From Acanthosoma haemorrhoidale (Eukaryota; Arthropoda; Insecta; Hemiptera; Acanthosomatidae): DNA of 64,000 bases. The translations under genes and the position numbers were made by a program. The notes beneath the pieces are model-generated. The model saw nothing but the letters and a program-made list of their open reading frames with translations. It did no database searches and was not told the DNA's origin. Position 1 is the stretch's first letter. The number at the start of each line of letters is the position of its first letter. Below are positions 35,101 to 47,955 of this stretch, piece after piece. The DNA lies in NCBI GenBank assembly GCA_930367205.1, contig OV884014.1, positions 115,513,768 to 115,577,767 of the forward strand. The letters are read 5' to 3'.

Positions 35101-38100
35101 TATTGCAACCTAGAATTTTTTTAAATCTGCTAACTACTTTCATTTGACATATAAAAAACAAAACATTTATTAAGAAAAATAAACGGCAATGACTTTCAAA
35201 AATTAGAAAAGCAGCTTTTTAAGTAGGGTATTTAAGCTCCTCTTGCTCTTATTTTATAAACAACTTCATACTTTTAGAGATTTTGAATGGTTCTTGAAGA
35301 ATTTGGGATCATTCTTTTAAAAGATAATTTTGAGGAAAATAATTTAATCAGTACACTATAACAATATATTCTGCAATATTCAAATAAAGAAATACGGTTG
35401 GAACAAAAAAAAAATTTCTAATCGAGAGCAAATAATTTATCCATATACCTGAGTCCTGTTAGATATTTTGTGCAGCACTTCTTCGACAGCAAAAAGGCAT
35501 AGAGGACACGTTGGCTTATCTTTGTATTCGACAGCTACTAGCTGGCTCGGGCAGACGCCTAAGCCAGGGCATACCTGGGAAAGGATAAAATATTGTCAGA
35601 TGAGATTAATCTATCACGGAAATATTACAACATTATAAATAAAGGGAAAAAGTAAAAAAATAAAGTAATCCAGTACCTGTGAGGGGTCCATCCTATTAGC
35701 CAATAAAGCAATAAAAGCATCCATATAAGTGTCGACGAAGTCGTTGCATTCAGTTCTAACGGAGGCAGGAAAACGAGCACAGGCACGTACAACAACTCCC
35801 TTAATCTTCTTTTCGACACTTGGTAGTGTTATTTCCTGAAAAAATATAATAATAAATATATAATTGAACAATAAATCATTTATTAACATTTACCCCAAAA
35901 TCTAGAGAGGTTATGTATTATGTATTATTATACTAGCAAAACTAATGACTTCTACAAATATTAACAAGATATCTTTTATCTTATTAATTAATATAATTAA
36001 TTCCTGTTCAGTAGCTATAAATTTGCTTTATTATCACTAATATCAGTTTTAATCCTTTCGACTTAAAAATATACAAAGCATGGACTGCATGGTAATCCCG
36101 GTGGCTTTGAAGATTTGTGGATTATCAATTACTTGTTTGTTTATAGCTAACCACCTAATTTTTTTCTTAAATCATGTCAAAGTATATTTCAATGCAAAAA
36201 TGTCTCATCTTGATTGTTTCAAATCAACAATAGTTTACGTATATAATGTGGATTTCACAGTACTTATTTTTTGCTTTGGGTTGTATATTGCTCAAATATT
36301 AATATCATAAAAAAAAATAAAATAATAAAAAACAAGAGACAGGGCATGTCATGAACAAGTGATAATGAACTCAATCCCACAAAAATAGTATACTGTGATT
36401 TTGGGAAAATAAAATTGGAAAAAAAAAAAAGGTGAACTTTTATAATACTACATTTTCCATCTAATCTTCTGCCACTTGACATTGGCAAAAGCTGCCAGTA
36501 AATTGATAATACACCCATAAGAGTGGAAACCTCGCTGTGGGACGATTTAACCCAAACATTTTTTGTTTTCCTCCATTAACAAAAAACTATATTTTTGACA
36601 AAATCTGGTTTAGCTATAAGCTGACGATATGTGGAAATCCAAATTCATATCAACAGAGTTATAAATGTCTTTACCTGTTGAACAAAGTGTAAGAAATATT
36701 CACAGAAGGCACAAAGAGCCTGGTTTTTCGGTTGTTCTTTTCCTTGAAGGAGGCCTTTAGGCAATAGTGTAAATGGACTATATCTCTCAATCGGAAGTTG
36801 ACCATCTGTAACCAAAAATAAAACGGTTAATTTATAAAAAGTTTTAAATTAGGTTATATGATAATTTAAAAATAGTGTATCTAGCTAGTCCCCCCTTTAG
36901 TTCCGAACTAATTGATTCCTTCTTTTGTAAACTTTTAGTTCAGTACTAAATATCAGTCTTTAATTATTACGACGCGAGTAGAAAGGCACCACCAAATCTA
37001 CTTTGTGTGGTACTTAGTAGTTGGCAACACCTTCTGGATCCGTTCAGTAGTTGGCAGCAACTCCTTGTCAGATCTTCTAGATTCGGCGCTTATCTGATAT
37101 TATGTCACAAGTGAAAAAGGGCCAGTTGCCAGAATACAGAGGACCAGGAAGGTTGTCCAGATAAAGTGTGGCGAAGAAGCCATAGCTTCCCCACCACTGA
37201 TGCGATGGAGGATAGACAGACCCAGCTGATCCAGTAACGATCGACAATAAGCTCAGACCTTCATTCATCTGATCCCTACAGAGGAATTAACAATTAAAAA
37301 TCATAATCAACATAACAACTGGTATGTTATTTTTATTTGAATGTAATTAAGGAGAGGTCGCTGATTTTTTAAGTCCCTCTCAATTTTACTTTGTTCATTA
37401 GTAGCAAATTTCAGCAAGAATATTGCCCACAACGTTGGGAAAAATACTGTGGAATATTGTTTTTCTTTCGCCTATTAATTACCGATTACTAAAGTGTCTT
37501 TTATGAACATTAATACACTATAAATAAATACAGTGGATGTGATTCACCACAAACTCTAGGTTTCCATACCCCCCCCCCACCTAAATCCTACTTGTAGTTA
37601 ATAATATTTACACCAATTTGACAAGGAAACAAGCACTAGGAGGGGGGGGGGGACTCAGAAAATTATAACTTTGCCCTTCTATACACTATGTATACCCTCG
37701 TTGTTTCTGCCCACAACAAATTCGACAAATCGAAATAGTGAACGATGGACTGTGGAGCTCAAAAGGAGGCAGAATCTCAGGGTTGGGATAATTTCTCCAC
37801 AAATGTTTTACGGTACAGAACTAACATCTGAAAGTTCCAGACAATGCCACCAAAACTATTTATTAATAATTATATAAAACTATATTGATAGGTTACTAGT
37901 AGATATTATTATAAATTAATATAAAACATACTCTGTACAACTTCTGCGTGTGTTTTTTCGACTGGAACTAATGGGCTCAACACCTGGAAAAAGAAATATT
38001 AAAGAGCGAGAGAAAAAATAAAAAGGATTACTTCAATAATATTACTTGTACGTGGGATTATATAATAATACAAAAATAATGTACACTGCTCTATCCTAAA

Positions 38101-41100
38101 AAAACAAACACAAATTTCTCTCAAAGGCATCATCCTAGGCTTATTTTTGTGTTGAGTATCTTTTCTCAGAAGCTCTACAGCGATGAGCCAACCTTGATCT
38201 AGGAATTAGGACTCAATTGAAGGACGGTTTTGTCGGCAGGTCAAATAAAGGGGAAATGGTACCAAATATAACATACACTGACTTCCCTATTAGTAAATCG
38301 GCTCTCTTTGACTGAATACCAGTGAAGCTTTTAATTGTGCTCTCCTTCCTTCCTTAACTCCATTGTTAGTCGTTACTAGCTGTGGAATAACCTTGCACTA
38401 TCTCTTCCACTCATTCATATCCCCTGTGTTTTCCTTTTTTCCTCTGGCATGTTCGCCCCCAAGTCTTTTCATAAATCCATTATATGTCTTCGACTGTCTA
38501 CTCGTTGAGATCCTCTCCTAAGGGCATGCTTCAAATAGCCACTTAGCTTTCAGATAAGCCCAAACCTCTTAACTAACATGAGCTGACATTCTAGCATGAC
38601 TTCTCACTCCTTACCCCAATAACTGTTTTTGTCCTCTAAACCAGACCAGAATGCACAATTCAAAATATGCAACATAGCTTCCTTACTTTAAAATCAGGCA
38701 AACCTTATAAATCTTTAATAATTCAACTTTGTTGTCAATAATCGGAGGCTGTAAGATAGAATTATACTTCAAAAAACAAAAATTATCACGTCAACATTCG
38801 TGCTGTTACAACACAAATGTGGGTACATATTTATAATTGTATAAACAAGACATTTTTATCTGACCATGAACGTATTGTTTTAAATGTCATCTATTTTCAG
38901 AAAATAAAATGAAAACAATCTATTTCAAGAAACAGAGATAGAGAGTAAAAAAACTCTTGGCATGGACTTTGTTTTTCCGTTCTATTTTAATAACTAGCAT
39001 TCTAAAGAAAAACAAAACAAATGAGGTAATGATGATGTTCAAACAGAGAAAAGTTACTTGCTACTTATTTAAAAAGATTAGCAGCTAATTTCATAATTTT
39101 CTTTGCAATTTTAAATTTAATAGTTTAATGAATTAAATAAATTATTTAATTAATTAATAGTGTTCGTATCACAATGGTAGAAAGGTGGCGCACAATAGTA
39201 GCTGTAGATAAATATAGATAAAAAGCAAAAGATAAGTAGAGATACAAAGAAGTAGATAAAAAAAAAAAAAAAATTACCCGTTGAAATGATTTAGGGCAAA
39301 TACCTATCTGCTCACAAAGGATCTTGCCATTCAGTTCGTGGACCAAATAGCTGTAAATTGGTGAATAGTACGCCTCCACGAGTCCTTGGCACTGAAAGAT
39401 CACACAACGTCCATTAATATTAAGTGTAAATTAAGTTAATATAATTTCATTTGTTTATTTTTGAAAAATATAAACACACACAAATATTTTTCATATAAGT
39501 GGCGATTTACCACTGCAAATACACCATTTGTAACATTACATGTTCTAAAAAAAACAACATACAATTTAGAAAAAACTGCCAAACTGCCAAATGCCCAACA
39601 AAATAATGAGGAAAAATTTGTATAATAAAAAATAAGTTTTTCTATTTTTCATGGTGTTGGACATTGTCCGAACTTTTTTAATGGGTGTTAATGATTTTGC
39701 TCAAGTGAAACATGGCTTTTTACTTAAATGGTCTATTATGATCGTCTGAATGACGGATGAAGAGGAAAACGTGGAGCTCATAATTCTTTGTTATTAAAAC
39801 TATTTCTTAAGGTAAAAAACATGGGTGCAATTTGAGAGTAAAATTATGTTCTTCACACTCCTTTAGTAAATTTTAATGTAGTGCTTCGCATCTTTTCAAA
39901 AATCATCAGCTATCAGGTTACTTTAAAATTGTGTGTATACTTGCAATTATTTCGAGTTTGAAGTAGAAAACTTAATTATTTGTTTTATTTTTAAAATAAG
40001 AGTAAATTTTCCACAATTTGTTTTGAGGTAATCATGAGAATGATTAAAGCTTATAATTAATATTGTGTGTCCGTTACCTTATGGCATTATATTTGTAACA
40101 ATCTATTATAAAATATAAATTGTTTTATAAATACCATTATATTAATAATTTATCAGAATTATTTTAATGACTGTTTCAATTATATAATAGCTAACTTGTG
40201 TCTTGTAACATTTTTATTAAATATATAGGATTTAACCATTTCATAATAGGAACATTTTTCTTCTTCTGACTTTAAGTTATCGCCAGTAAATATAAATAAA
40301 TTGTCAGATCAGATCTGATTAGAAAATTTGACAGTTTTAAATTTTATGTAATTTGATCGAAAATAACCATATTTTTAATGACAATAAATCCGTCCCAAGT
40401 AATGACATAAGACTGTTGTTATCACTGAAGACTTAACCTAAGTGATAACCTTTAGTTGAATGTTGAAAAGATTAAATGATAAAACAACTGTCTCGTCAAA
40501 AGTAGGATAGTTTAAAAAAACAAAATATGCGTGTAGCAAACTTTGGTAGATCGAGTCACTTATTTCTCAAAGCAGTATTTATCAGATTTCTACTTTTATT
40601 TTTAGGTAGATAAGCTTAATGAGTGTAATTTCATTACCCTAAACAGAAAATCTAAAACTATTTTAAACAATATATTTCATCAAACCGTCATCATTTTGCA
40701 TTTTTTGTTAAATAATAACCACTTGTATTGAAGTTAACTTTTTGTTATCACATCAAACAATGATATAATTTATTTCCTGTCAGACAATGATTAGACAACA
40801 AGGAAACAAAATTGCTCTGTACGGAAACAAGGGACCAGATATAGTAGAGCTCAACAAAAATACGAATTAAAAAAAAAAACAAACAAGCTAATTTAGCTTA
40901 CATCATCATTTATTTTTATAGATAGCGCAGAAAAAAAAAAGTTGAATCGTTACGTTTAATCTAATAATGAAGCTAATGATTATCAATTAAACCTTAAGTG
41001 TCTGATGTTAACAGTTTGTCGAGAATCTTGAAGGTTGCAAATAGAATTTAAATAAATAAATTGAATTCAAGTGTAGCGCACACCACTTGTGAGCTGGGTG

Positions 41101-44100
41101 CTCAACTTTTTACTTAGAAGTTAGTTTTTTTGTTCATTCTCACTAACGCTCGACTAAAATTAAGTTATAAAACATGCAATTGAACTAAATTATAGATTTT
41201 TGACTTCTACAAACAAATGATTAACAAAGCAAAATTTTAATATTTTATTTTTAGGCAGATAATTTGCTTACCAACTCATATTCTTTATGGATTGTACTAA
41301 TCAATTATAATAACACTAATTAATGATTTCTCATTTAAAATTGTTAAACTAGACTAAATCAATAGATATTGTTTTAGCCTTATCTTTTCATTTATCCCCT
41401 TTGCAGCCATAACCCTTCAAAGTTATACACTACTGAATTCTATGAAACAGACTGGCATACTTAATGTTTTATATAGGTTATCAGGCAAAGAGTAAGGATA
41501 GTAACAGCGCAAGGATGCAACCAAAGATATAGCGATCTCAGGCCAGGCGGTCGATAGAAATAGAAGTAAGTGATTTTGGAAAGGGAAGTAAAGATCCTAC
41601 GCAGACTGTTGTAATGCGATTAGCAGATGTATTATATAAGAAAACATAAATAAATAGAAGGTTGCAGCAAAAACTGAACAGGTAATAACCGAATACTGAA
41701 GCAGACTCCATATAAATGACCAACCACATCTACTAGAATACTCGGACCTCCTAGAGTTTTCGTCAATTAATACCTAAAATTTAAATTCTATGAACCTAAT
41801 CAATTTTAATTTCAAACAATTTAAATACTGCTACTAGACTCTGCAATGATCAAATTTAAAAAAAAAAATTATTTTACCTCATCTTTGTAACTGGGCATCT
41901 GCTTGCAAAGTCCAAGTAGGACAAGTTTGAACTCCTCCTCGGTCGTATTTGCGACAAGAACATCCCTGAGATGAGTGACCAGTTGCTCGCAAAGATCGCA
42001 CGGAAGGTCGTCAACGCCAGAAATGACTTCAAAGTCGCTGTTTCCTTCACTGGCAACGCTCAATCTAGACAACTAAGCATAAATAGAAAATATATTACAA
42101 TAAACTCGACGTTCAATAAAAAAAAAAAGATTAAATAAATAGATTTGAACCCACAGACACATGAGAATGGTATTTCTCAGTACAAACTCCCGCTAAAGAG
42201 CAGACTGGCCCTGCTTTCAAGTTATTATTCAAAAGTACAGCGAGTTCTGGTAAATGAGCCAATACAAGGGCAGCACAGCCATCTGAATAAGATCCAAAAT
42301 GGCCGCAAAGCTGGAACAAATGAATTAAGATAATTTTACAGAAAAGTTTCTGTTTTTTTCTCAAGAGAATCATTATCAAAAATACTTACATCGACAAGCA
42401 CCAAGTAGAAATCATTTTCTGAAGCAGTTTCGACCTTCTCTTCGAATTGCCTCATTAAGCCGTAGCATGAATCACAGGTCAATGCCCTTTCAATCTTGGC
42501 CTATTCATAGATCAGAATAATTATTACTTCTTAAATATCTGTACTCGATTCCACGGCAGAAACAATAACACTTGAGTTTGATATAAAAATTAGATTTTGG
42601 GGGATGAAAGGTTAGATATGGTAACAAGTTATTAACCACCTTGCCTAACTTATCTAATATCATTTTATTACATCACCATAGTAAAAAAACTTATAAAAAA
42701 ATATTTTAGAAGCACACGAATAACAACCAAATGTCTATTTCAAGTATTACGACTAAAATTATTTATTCGATTACCCTATGGTCACCGTTTTGAGCTTTGC
42801 GATAGTCGAGGATGTAAACGGGGTCCTATTTTTTTTAAGAAGGTAAAACACTTTCCGTGGCGTTCACATTATAAAGCTAAACATCAACAACAATTATACT
42901 TTTATAATACCCCGTGGTACTCGGAAGACAATTAATTATATCACAATATAAAATACCTTCCAAGGTAGGACACAAAACCACTGCATCAGATTTGGGTAAA
43001 GAACCCTTCCTAATGAAGTACAGGGGTATCGCCGGGCCACAAAAATAAAAGTAAATTAATTATAGGAATGAAAAAAAAACTACTTAAGCAGGAAGAACGA
43101 ATAACATAATAATTAATATTAATTAGCCAGAGCATCCTAAAATTTAATTTTATTATTTTTCTTGAAAATATCATAAACATCAATTGCATTAAACAAAACA
43201 AAAATAAATAATAATTTTGTTTGAACAATAAAAAAAAAAATTGAATTGTAAGAAAACAAATGTGATCAGCAATTTTGTAAACTGATCCGATATTGCATAG
43301 AGTCGGCAAATATGTTGAAAATATTCAGGGTACAATATTTATGGAAGTATGTCATAATAATTTATTTATCTTAACATTTCTGTTTCAGATACCACGATAT
43401 AAACATTCTTGTTAATTTAAAAAATAATATTATAGCTAAGAAAAAAAAAAAAAAATGAACAGGTTCAATTAGCGATACAGAAAAAATAAACAAATTAAAA
43501 TGGTTTCATATTATTACATTGTAAATAAAACCACTAGGTGATCTGAGAATTAGTTGCTCCACCATATTTTGCCCTGGTTGAACAATTTTAAACTAAATTA
43601 CATCATTTTTAACAGTATTAATCGTTAAAACATTTAATGCGTCTTTAACCAGGGGGAGGGGGGATAACTTAAAATCTTAAACACCTTTTGAGCTGTGATT
43701 TGAGATATAATAAAAGTTAACGAAATAGACCCGAGTATTTTTGCATTTAACTTATTTTTTTTCATACTTTCCATTAATGTATTTTAACCAGAGACTAATC
43801 AATATATTTGGAGGTGTTCTGGAGTTTAAAATATACATTAACTTCATACATGCATAAAAAAATTACGATGTACCTCTCTCTGAAAAATTACCTGTTCTCT
43901 GAAGGCTGGATTATTGCAAAGGCCTGCCACAGAGCAAACGACTTGAGGATTCATTTCTGAAGCGAGTGTATCGACCAAATATGAACCGAAGTCGTCCATT
44001 AACTTGTCGCAATCTTCTCTAAGAGGTTTCACTGGCACTACTTTGCAGGTTGCTTCGAGTACTTCCCTGATTTCTGACTGTTAAATTTTAAGACCAAAAA

Positions 44101-47100
44101 ATAAATGTTATACCTTGTTTTATGAAATCCATGATATAAAACTTTAACATAATAATTTATGCAAAGAGAAATGGTCTCGCCTTTTAATGAATAAAATTTG
44201 TATTATATCAATTACAATTATTTGTCAGAAGTTTATCTAAACAAAATCAAGGAGATGGTCTAAGCTGGTTAAATGATAGTGAACAAAATATTTTGTCATT
44301 TTCAGCAGTAGAAATACGAAGTAGTTTCTTTCACATTCATTTCAAATATTTATTGTATTAGACAGATCATTGAAAATTTTCTACTCAACAAAACAAAAAA
44401 AAAGTAATAAATAGCTTGAATGATGACCGAAAAAATGATTAAAATTGGCTCAGAGCGAGAAATGGTTTAGTTTGTTAGCTCTCAAACTATATATTATTAT
44501 GGAATTGTTCCAGTACTAACATCTTTAATTTTTCCCTTAACGGTAGAGAAAAAAATCGGGATTCTGTATTGTTAAGTAGCTTCTGAGCTGTGAATTGAAG
44601 AATCTCAAAAGTTGTTCATATTTCATTTTTCTTTCCTCATAATTTCTCTGCCTTTATCTTAACCAAAATAAGAACTTAATTAAAGTTACTCCCATTGGAC
44701 TCGGCAATAAACACAGGTTACATAGTTTAGGTTATTTAAGCTCATTTGCTCTAATTTTATCAACTGAACGAATCGGGATAATAAGACAAAACTGAAGATT
44801 ATAACACGGATAGAACAGGTAAAAATATCTCTTAGAGATTATACTGTGATGCGCTATCAACAAAGCGTCAGTTAGTAATGTTGCAAAATAAATTTTTTAT
44901 ATAAAATAGAGATCAATTTTCAAATTAATTTTTTTTAAAAATAGTTTACATGAAATCTATGAACAGATGAAATACTTCACATGCAAACTTTCAAGTGACA
45001 ACATTCTTAGAAACGTCGCATCTTATAATTTCAGTTACATTCCGATTTATCTTTTCCTAGTTTTAAAAATTCAGGGCCGTGGCATGGGAGGAGGCCTAAC
45101 TAACGCATCAGAGGGATTCAATAATAAAACATGAGCATTAATTGTATAAAAATAATAAATACATATGTGTCAAATAAACAAATAAATAAATATAATATAC
45201 CTGAGTCTCGTTGCTCTGTAATTGATCCCTGGCTTCTTTCACCATTTCTATGCACGTTTGACACACGGTATTTGTATCTGCCTCGATTGGCACCTCTTTT
45301 TCCCATACTGCTTTAATACAATGTTTTAAAGCTCGGCATTCGACTGCAGTTCTGAAATATGGATAAAATAATTGATTTTTTTTTCCATTTATTTCAGTTG
45401 TATTTGCCTTTATTTTAATTACTAAGTGTGGGTAATCTACAAGCCTTTTACGGGAAGAATTAATTTTATGGGGCCACCCACCAATATAAAAGCAATAAAA
45501 TAAAAATCATGATTAACCCTTTTATTGATTTAAAGCATTTGTTTGAAATTATATTTTAATAGATGTTCTATAGGGTTAATTCCGGCTGAGTGTATAAATT
45601 TCAAACCAAATATTGAGTGGGCTAATTGGATCTAACTGGGAAATGACACATTTTCTTGTTGTTTTTTTAAATGACAGCTAAACGTGTTTCGAACATTCCA
45701 CCTTTAAATTTTTTTATATACATTGTAAACAAAAATATACGCATTTGGTTAAAAATGAAAAAAATTACAAGTAACCTCTTGAAATTGAACAATAAATCAA
45801 TTAAAAAATTGATATGGTTGTAATTTGTAAATATAAAATATTAATTATATTTCAAAGCAAAAATTTTGGCTTTCTAAACAATAAATGCTAAGACATTATC
45901 ATTGAGTTCAGTATTTTAAGATTTCACTTAATAAATTTCATAATATAAAATAAACATATTCTTTATTAAAAATAAACAATGTTTTAAAGATAAGTACCAT
46001 ATAAGACCTTTAAGAGGCCAAGGTGGAAGGATAAGCACACAATGAGGATTAAACTATAATACGATTATTTAGTTTAGTAATTCTTTGTTGTTGACAAAAC
46101 CTGTGTCGACTACACTTATCTTTAGATTTTCTCTATTTGTTTTTGGCCCCTTTATCAATTCTTTATTTATTTTCTACAAATAAATCCATTTCTTAATATT
46201 TTCTTTTATTAAGATTACTATAAATAGAAACATACAGGGATTGTCAAATAATCTAGATCTAATTAAAACAAATGATTTAATTTAATTAATTCATACTGAT
46301 AATACATTTATAGACAAAGATCCTTTTCAATTGAATTTGAACATTTTCAATTTTCTTTCTTTGATTAAAATAAATAAATGTGCCTATATAAAATAGAGTT
46401 GGTATAAAATATTATTAAATTTAACTACTACACCTGACTGTAATAGTTATATCCGAGACCAGTTAAATCATAATTAAAAATTTATCAAACATATTTTTTT
46501 TTCATATGTTCTGTTTTGCTATTATGCATCATTGATTACATCATCTTAGATAAATATTTCAATAAGTATTTAAGATATATTTTTTAATTATAGTGTTTCC
46601 CTACCCTAATGCTTTTTCTAAAGAAAAGTTTCACAATTTTTTTTTTTTTTTGTAAAAGACTGTTCTCCATTAGAACTGCGGTTAGGTGCTAGAGGAAACA
46701 TTTCCAAAAGTATAGGCAGGTTTATTACAGGGCCTGGGAATAAAAATGGAGGACATCATAATTCTCGATTCTCTGGGAATCAGCTATTAACACATCCACG
46801 AGCCCTATGCTATTATTTTTGTATTTTGCAATGCTTTGGGTTTATTTATTTAAAATTTTATTAAATTAGTAGTCTCCTGCAATGCAACAATGCTTTTAAC
46901 ATCTTACGTCTTAAAATTGATAAGCAAGCTGAGTATGTCAATGGCTACTAGATATAGTAGAGAAGAACAACTTTGTCAAACACAAAAGTGACAAAAATAA
47001 AATTTTTTTAAAAATAAAAGCATTTAATAGCTGATCCATAATTTTAGAATAAAAACTCTTAATTAAAGCCATAGAAACCACTGCAAGTATCAAAATAAAA

Positions 47101-47955
47101 AGTTTGTTTTTTAAGTTAACAAATATTGTATGTGCCATCAGAAACAGAAAATACTTGACATATATTCCAATTGTCACTTTCTTGGTATTACATGTCTTAC
47201 CAATTTTAAGACATTTAAGAGATGAGTTCCATAATTGTTAAATATGTATTATAAATTATATTAATATTATAACACGAAAAAAGATGCACAATAATATCTC
47301 TCAGCTATGTTTTGTCAAATCCATCACTTCTGCTATAGTTTGATTAAATTTAATGAAAATCAAACAGTCATCCATAATGACCTCACAGTAGAAGGTGAAC
47401 AACATTTCCTTCAACAGCTATTAATACTCTTTTGTTCCACATAGAAATTGTGTGATGAGAAAATATTCAATGACATCACTCATATAACAATACCACAATG
47501 AAAGAACCATTAAAAAGAATATATTAATGATTATTAGTCGCGGCATGTGACAAAGGGTGTAGTTAGCGCCTTGACATGGAGATGATAGCTCCCTATAATC
47601 ATTTAAACAAATCCTAAGAATGTTAATAATAATAAGTAAAAAAACTTACGTGATATTCTTACACCAATAAACTTGTCCTTTACCGCATTGTTCCGGCCTG
47701 GCCATGTACATTTGTCCGGAAACATCCTCAAATTCACAACTGGCAAAAGGCGTAATCAGGAACAACAATATAATAAAATCTAAAACAGATCATTTGTGTC
47801 GTCAAGTGAATAGATTATATTGTTAATGATCAATATATAAATATTACAGCTCAAAAAATCAGTATAAATACAAATAAACTGTCATAACACTTATAGTACT
47901 AAATTTAATATATACAAATTGAGATGGAATACATACCCATTAGTCTAAATGGCAT
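29196..47955 (-). CDS. PSAP: Prosaposin-like precursor, seven saposin-B domains
   Basis: Secreted or lysosomal precursor cleaved into saposins, which present sphingolipids to hydrolases. Exons: 47937-47955, 47650-47779, 45201-45351, 43892-44077, 42390-42500, 42161-42310, 41878-42072, 39278-39391, 37932-37983, 36675-36805, 35677-35835, 35449-35574, 34787-34997, 34566-34687, 33909-34095, 30875-31014, 30554-30718 and 29196-29294 (2448 nt, 815 aa, all phases consistent). A signal peptide (MPFRLMDFIILLFLITPF) spans exons 1-2, and the ATG has a GCCACC context. A saposin-A domain (CGKGQVYWCKN, about 38-75) follows, then seven six-cysteine saposin-B domains starting at about residues 85, 171, 274, 401, 489, 599 and 687. 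A second saposin-A domain (GPEYWCLKRDHAIMCQ) ends near 783, and a short tail ends KGTDVI. N-glycosylation sequons sit in linkers and helices (NIT, NET, NTT, NRT). Vertebrate prosaposin has four B domains; insect Sap-r has more, so this is the arthropod-like form. Confidence 0.95.
29515..29900 (-). pseudogene. Second LINE family, 3' fragment in prosaposin last intron
   Basis: Minus-strand copy in the intron between exons 17 and 18. It carries the 3' end (T run, then CATATCCCC at about 29524), the stem-loop complement GTGATGGGGCTCAC at 29670 and decayed C-terminal RT coding (complement of the KNADLHPL region at about 29880-29905). Because its strand matches the gene, its poly-A tail is transcribed within the intron. 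Confidence 0.75.
31441..32402 (+). mobile_element. mariner (lineage 2), 962 bp, both inverted repeats intact
   Basis: Bounded by 26-bp inverted repeats (T[CT]AGGTCGAGTCATAAG...) and flanked by TA at 31439-31440 and 32403-32404, the mariner target duplication. The transposase reading starts at 31624 (MESQKVHIRHVMLWEFKQG, helix-turn-helix region). It breaks frame near 31815 and continues as LLKAILEQNPRQSTRG and KIEPFLNRIVTGDEKW (first catalytic Asp), then LCVWWDCQGIIHHELL (second). An internal deletion after the codons for KRSALV removes the third catalytic Asp (DD34D) and the C-terminus. It is therefore inactive by itself. It lies in prosaposin intron 15, antisense to the gene. Confidence 0.95.
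32403..33180. other. Prosaposin intron 15, middle part
   Basis: AT-rich intron between the mariner and the 620-bp element. It holds an A tract (32757-32769) and a G tract (32883-32892). No gene is seen. Confidence 0.5.
33186..33880 (+). mobile_element. Third copy of the 620-bp non-coding element
   Basis: Plus-orientation copy of the family found at 19727-21215. It has GATGTTGCTTTTGATTTGAA, AATTAGCGGGCATAAAAG, GAGACAAGGCGAGCCTTGTT, CTGGCCAGTCGCGAG and AACAGAACCTTTAAAACCTC in the same order. It has the full middle section that the left RPA1-intron copy lacks. Its right end reaches to within about 30 bp of prosaposin exon 15. Confidence 0.85.
37077..37276 (-). other. Coding-like open frame in prosaposin intron 9
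   Basis: A 63-codon frame from ATG at 37268 to TAG, with balanced codon use and tryptophan/aromatic-rich content (PPSHQWWGSYGFFATLYL). It is preceded by a plausible acceptor (CTCTGTAG ending at 37277). Joining it to exon 9 in phase gives an immediate stop, and no clear donor is visible at its 3' end, so it does not fit the main transcript. It could be a poison or alternative terminal exon, a nested gene, or an element fragment. I do not recognise the protein. Confidence 0.25.
39392..41877. other. Prosaposin intron 7 (2.5 kb)
   Basis: AT-rich intron. I saw no transposon ends, RNA genes or coding exons in it. Intron 8 (37984-39277), intron 4 (42501-43891) and intron 3 (44078-45200) are similarly featureless. 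Confidence 0.5.
45352..47649. other. Prosaposin intron 2 (2.3 kb)
   Basis: AT-rich intron following the exon that carries the saposin-A WCKN motif. No recognisable element or gene. Confidence 0.5.

Noticed and set aside
35614..35889. Extended frames running from prosaposin exon 11 into introns
   Set aside because: Read-through of splice sites; the exon 35677-35835 with consensus borders explains the coding part.
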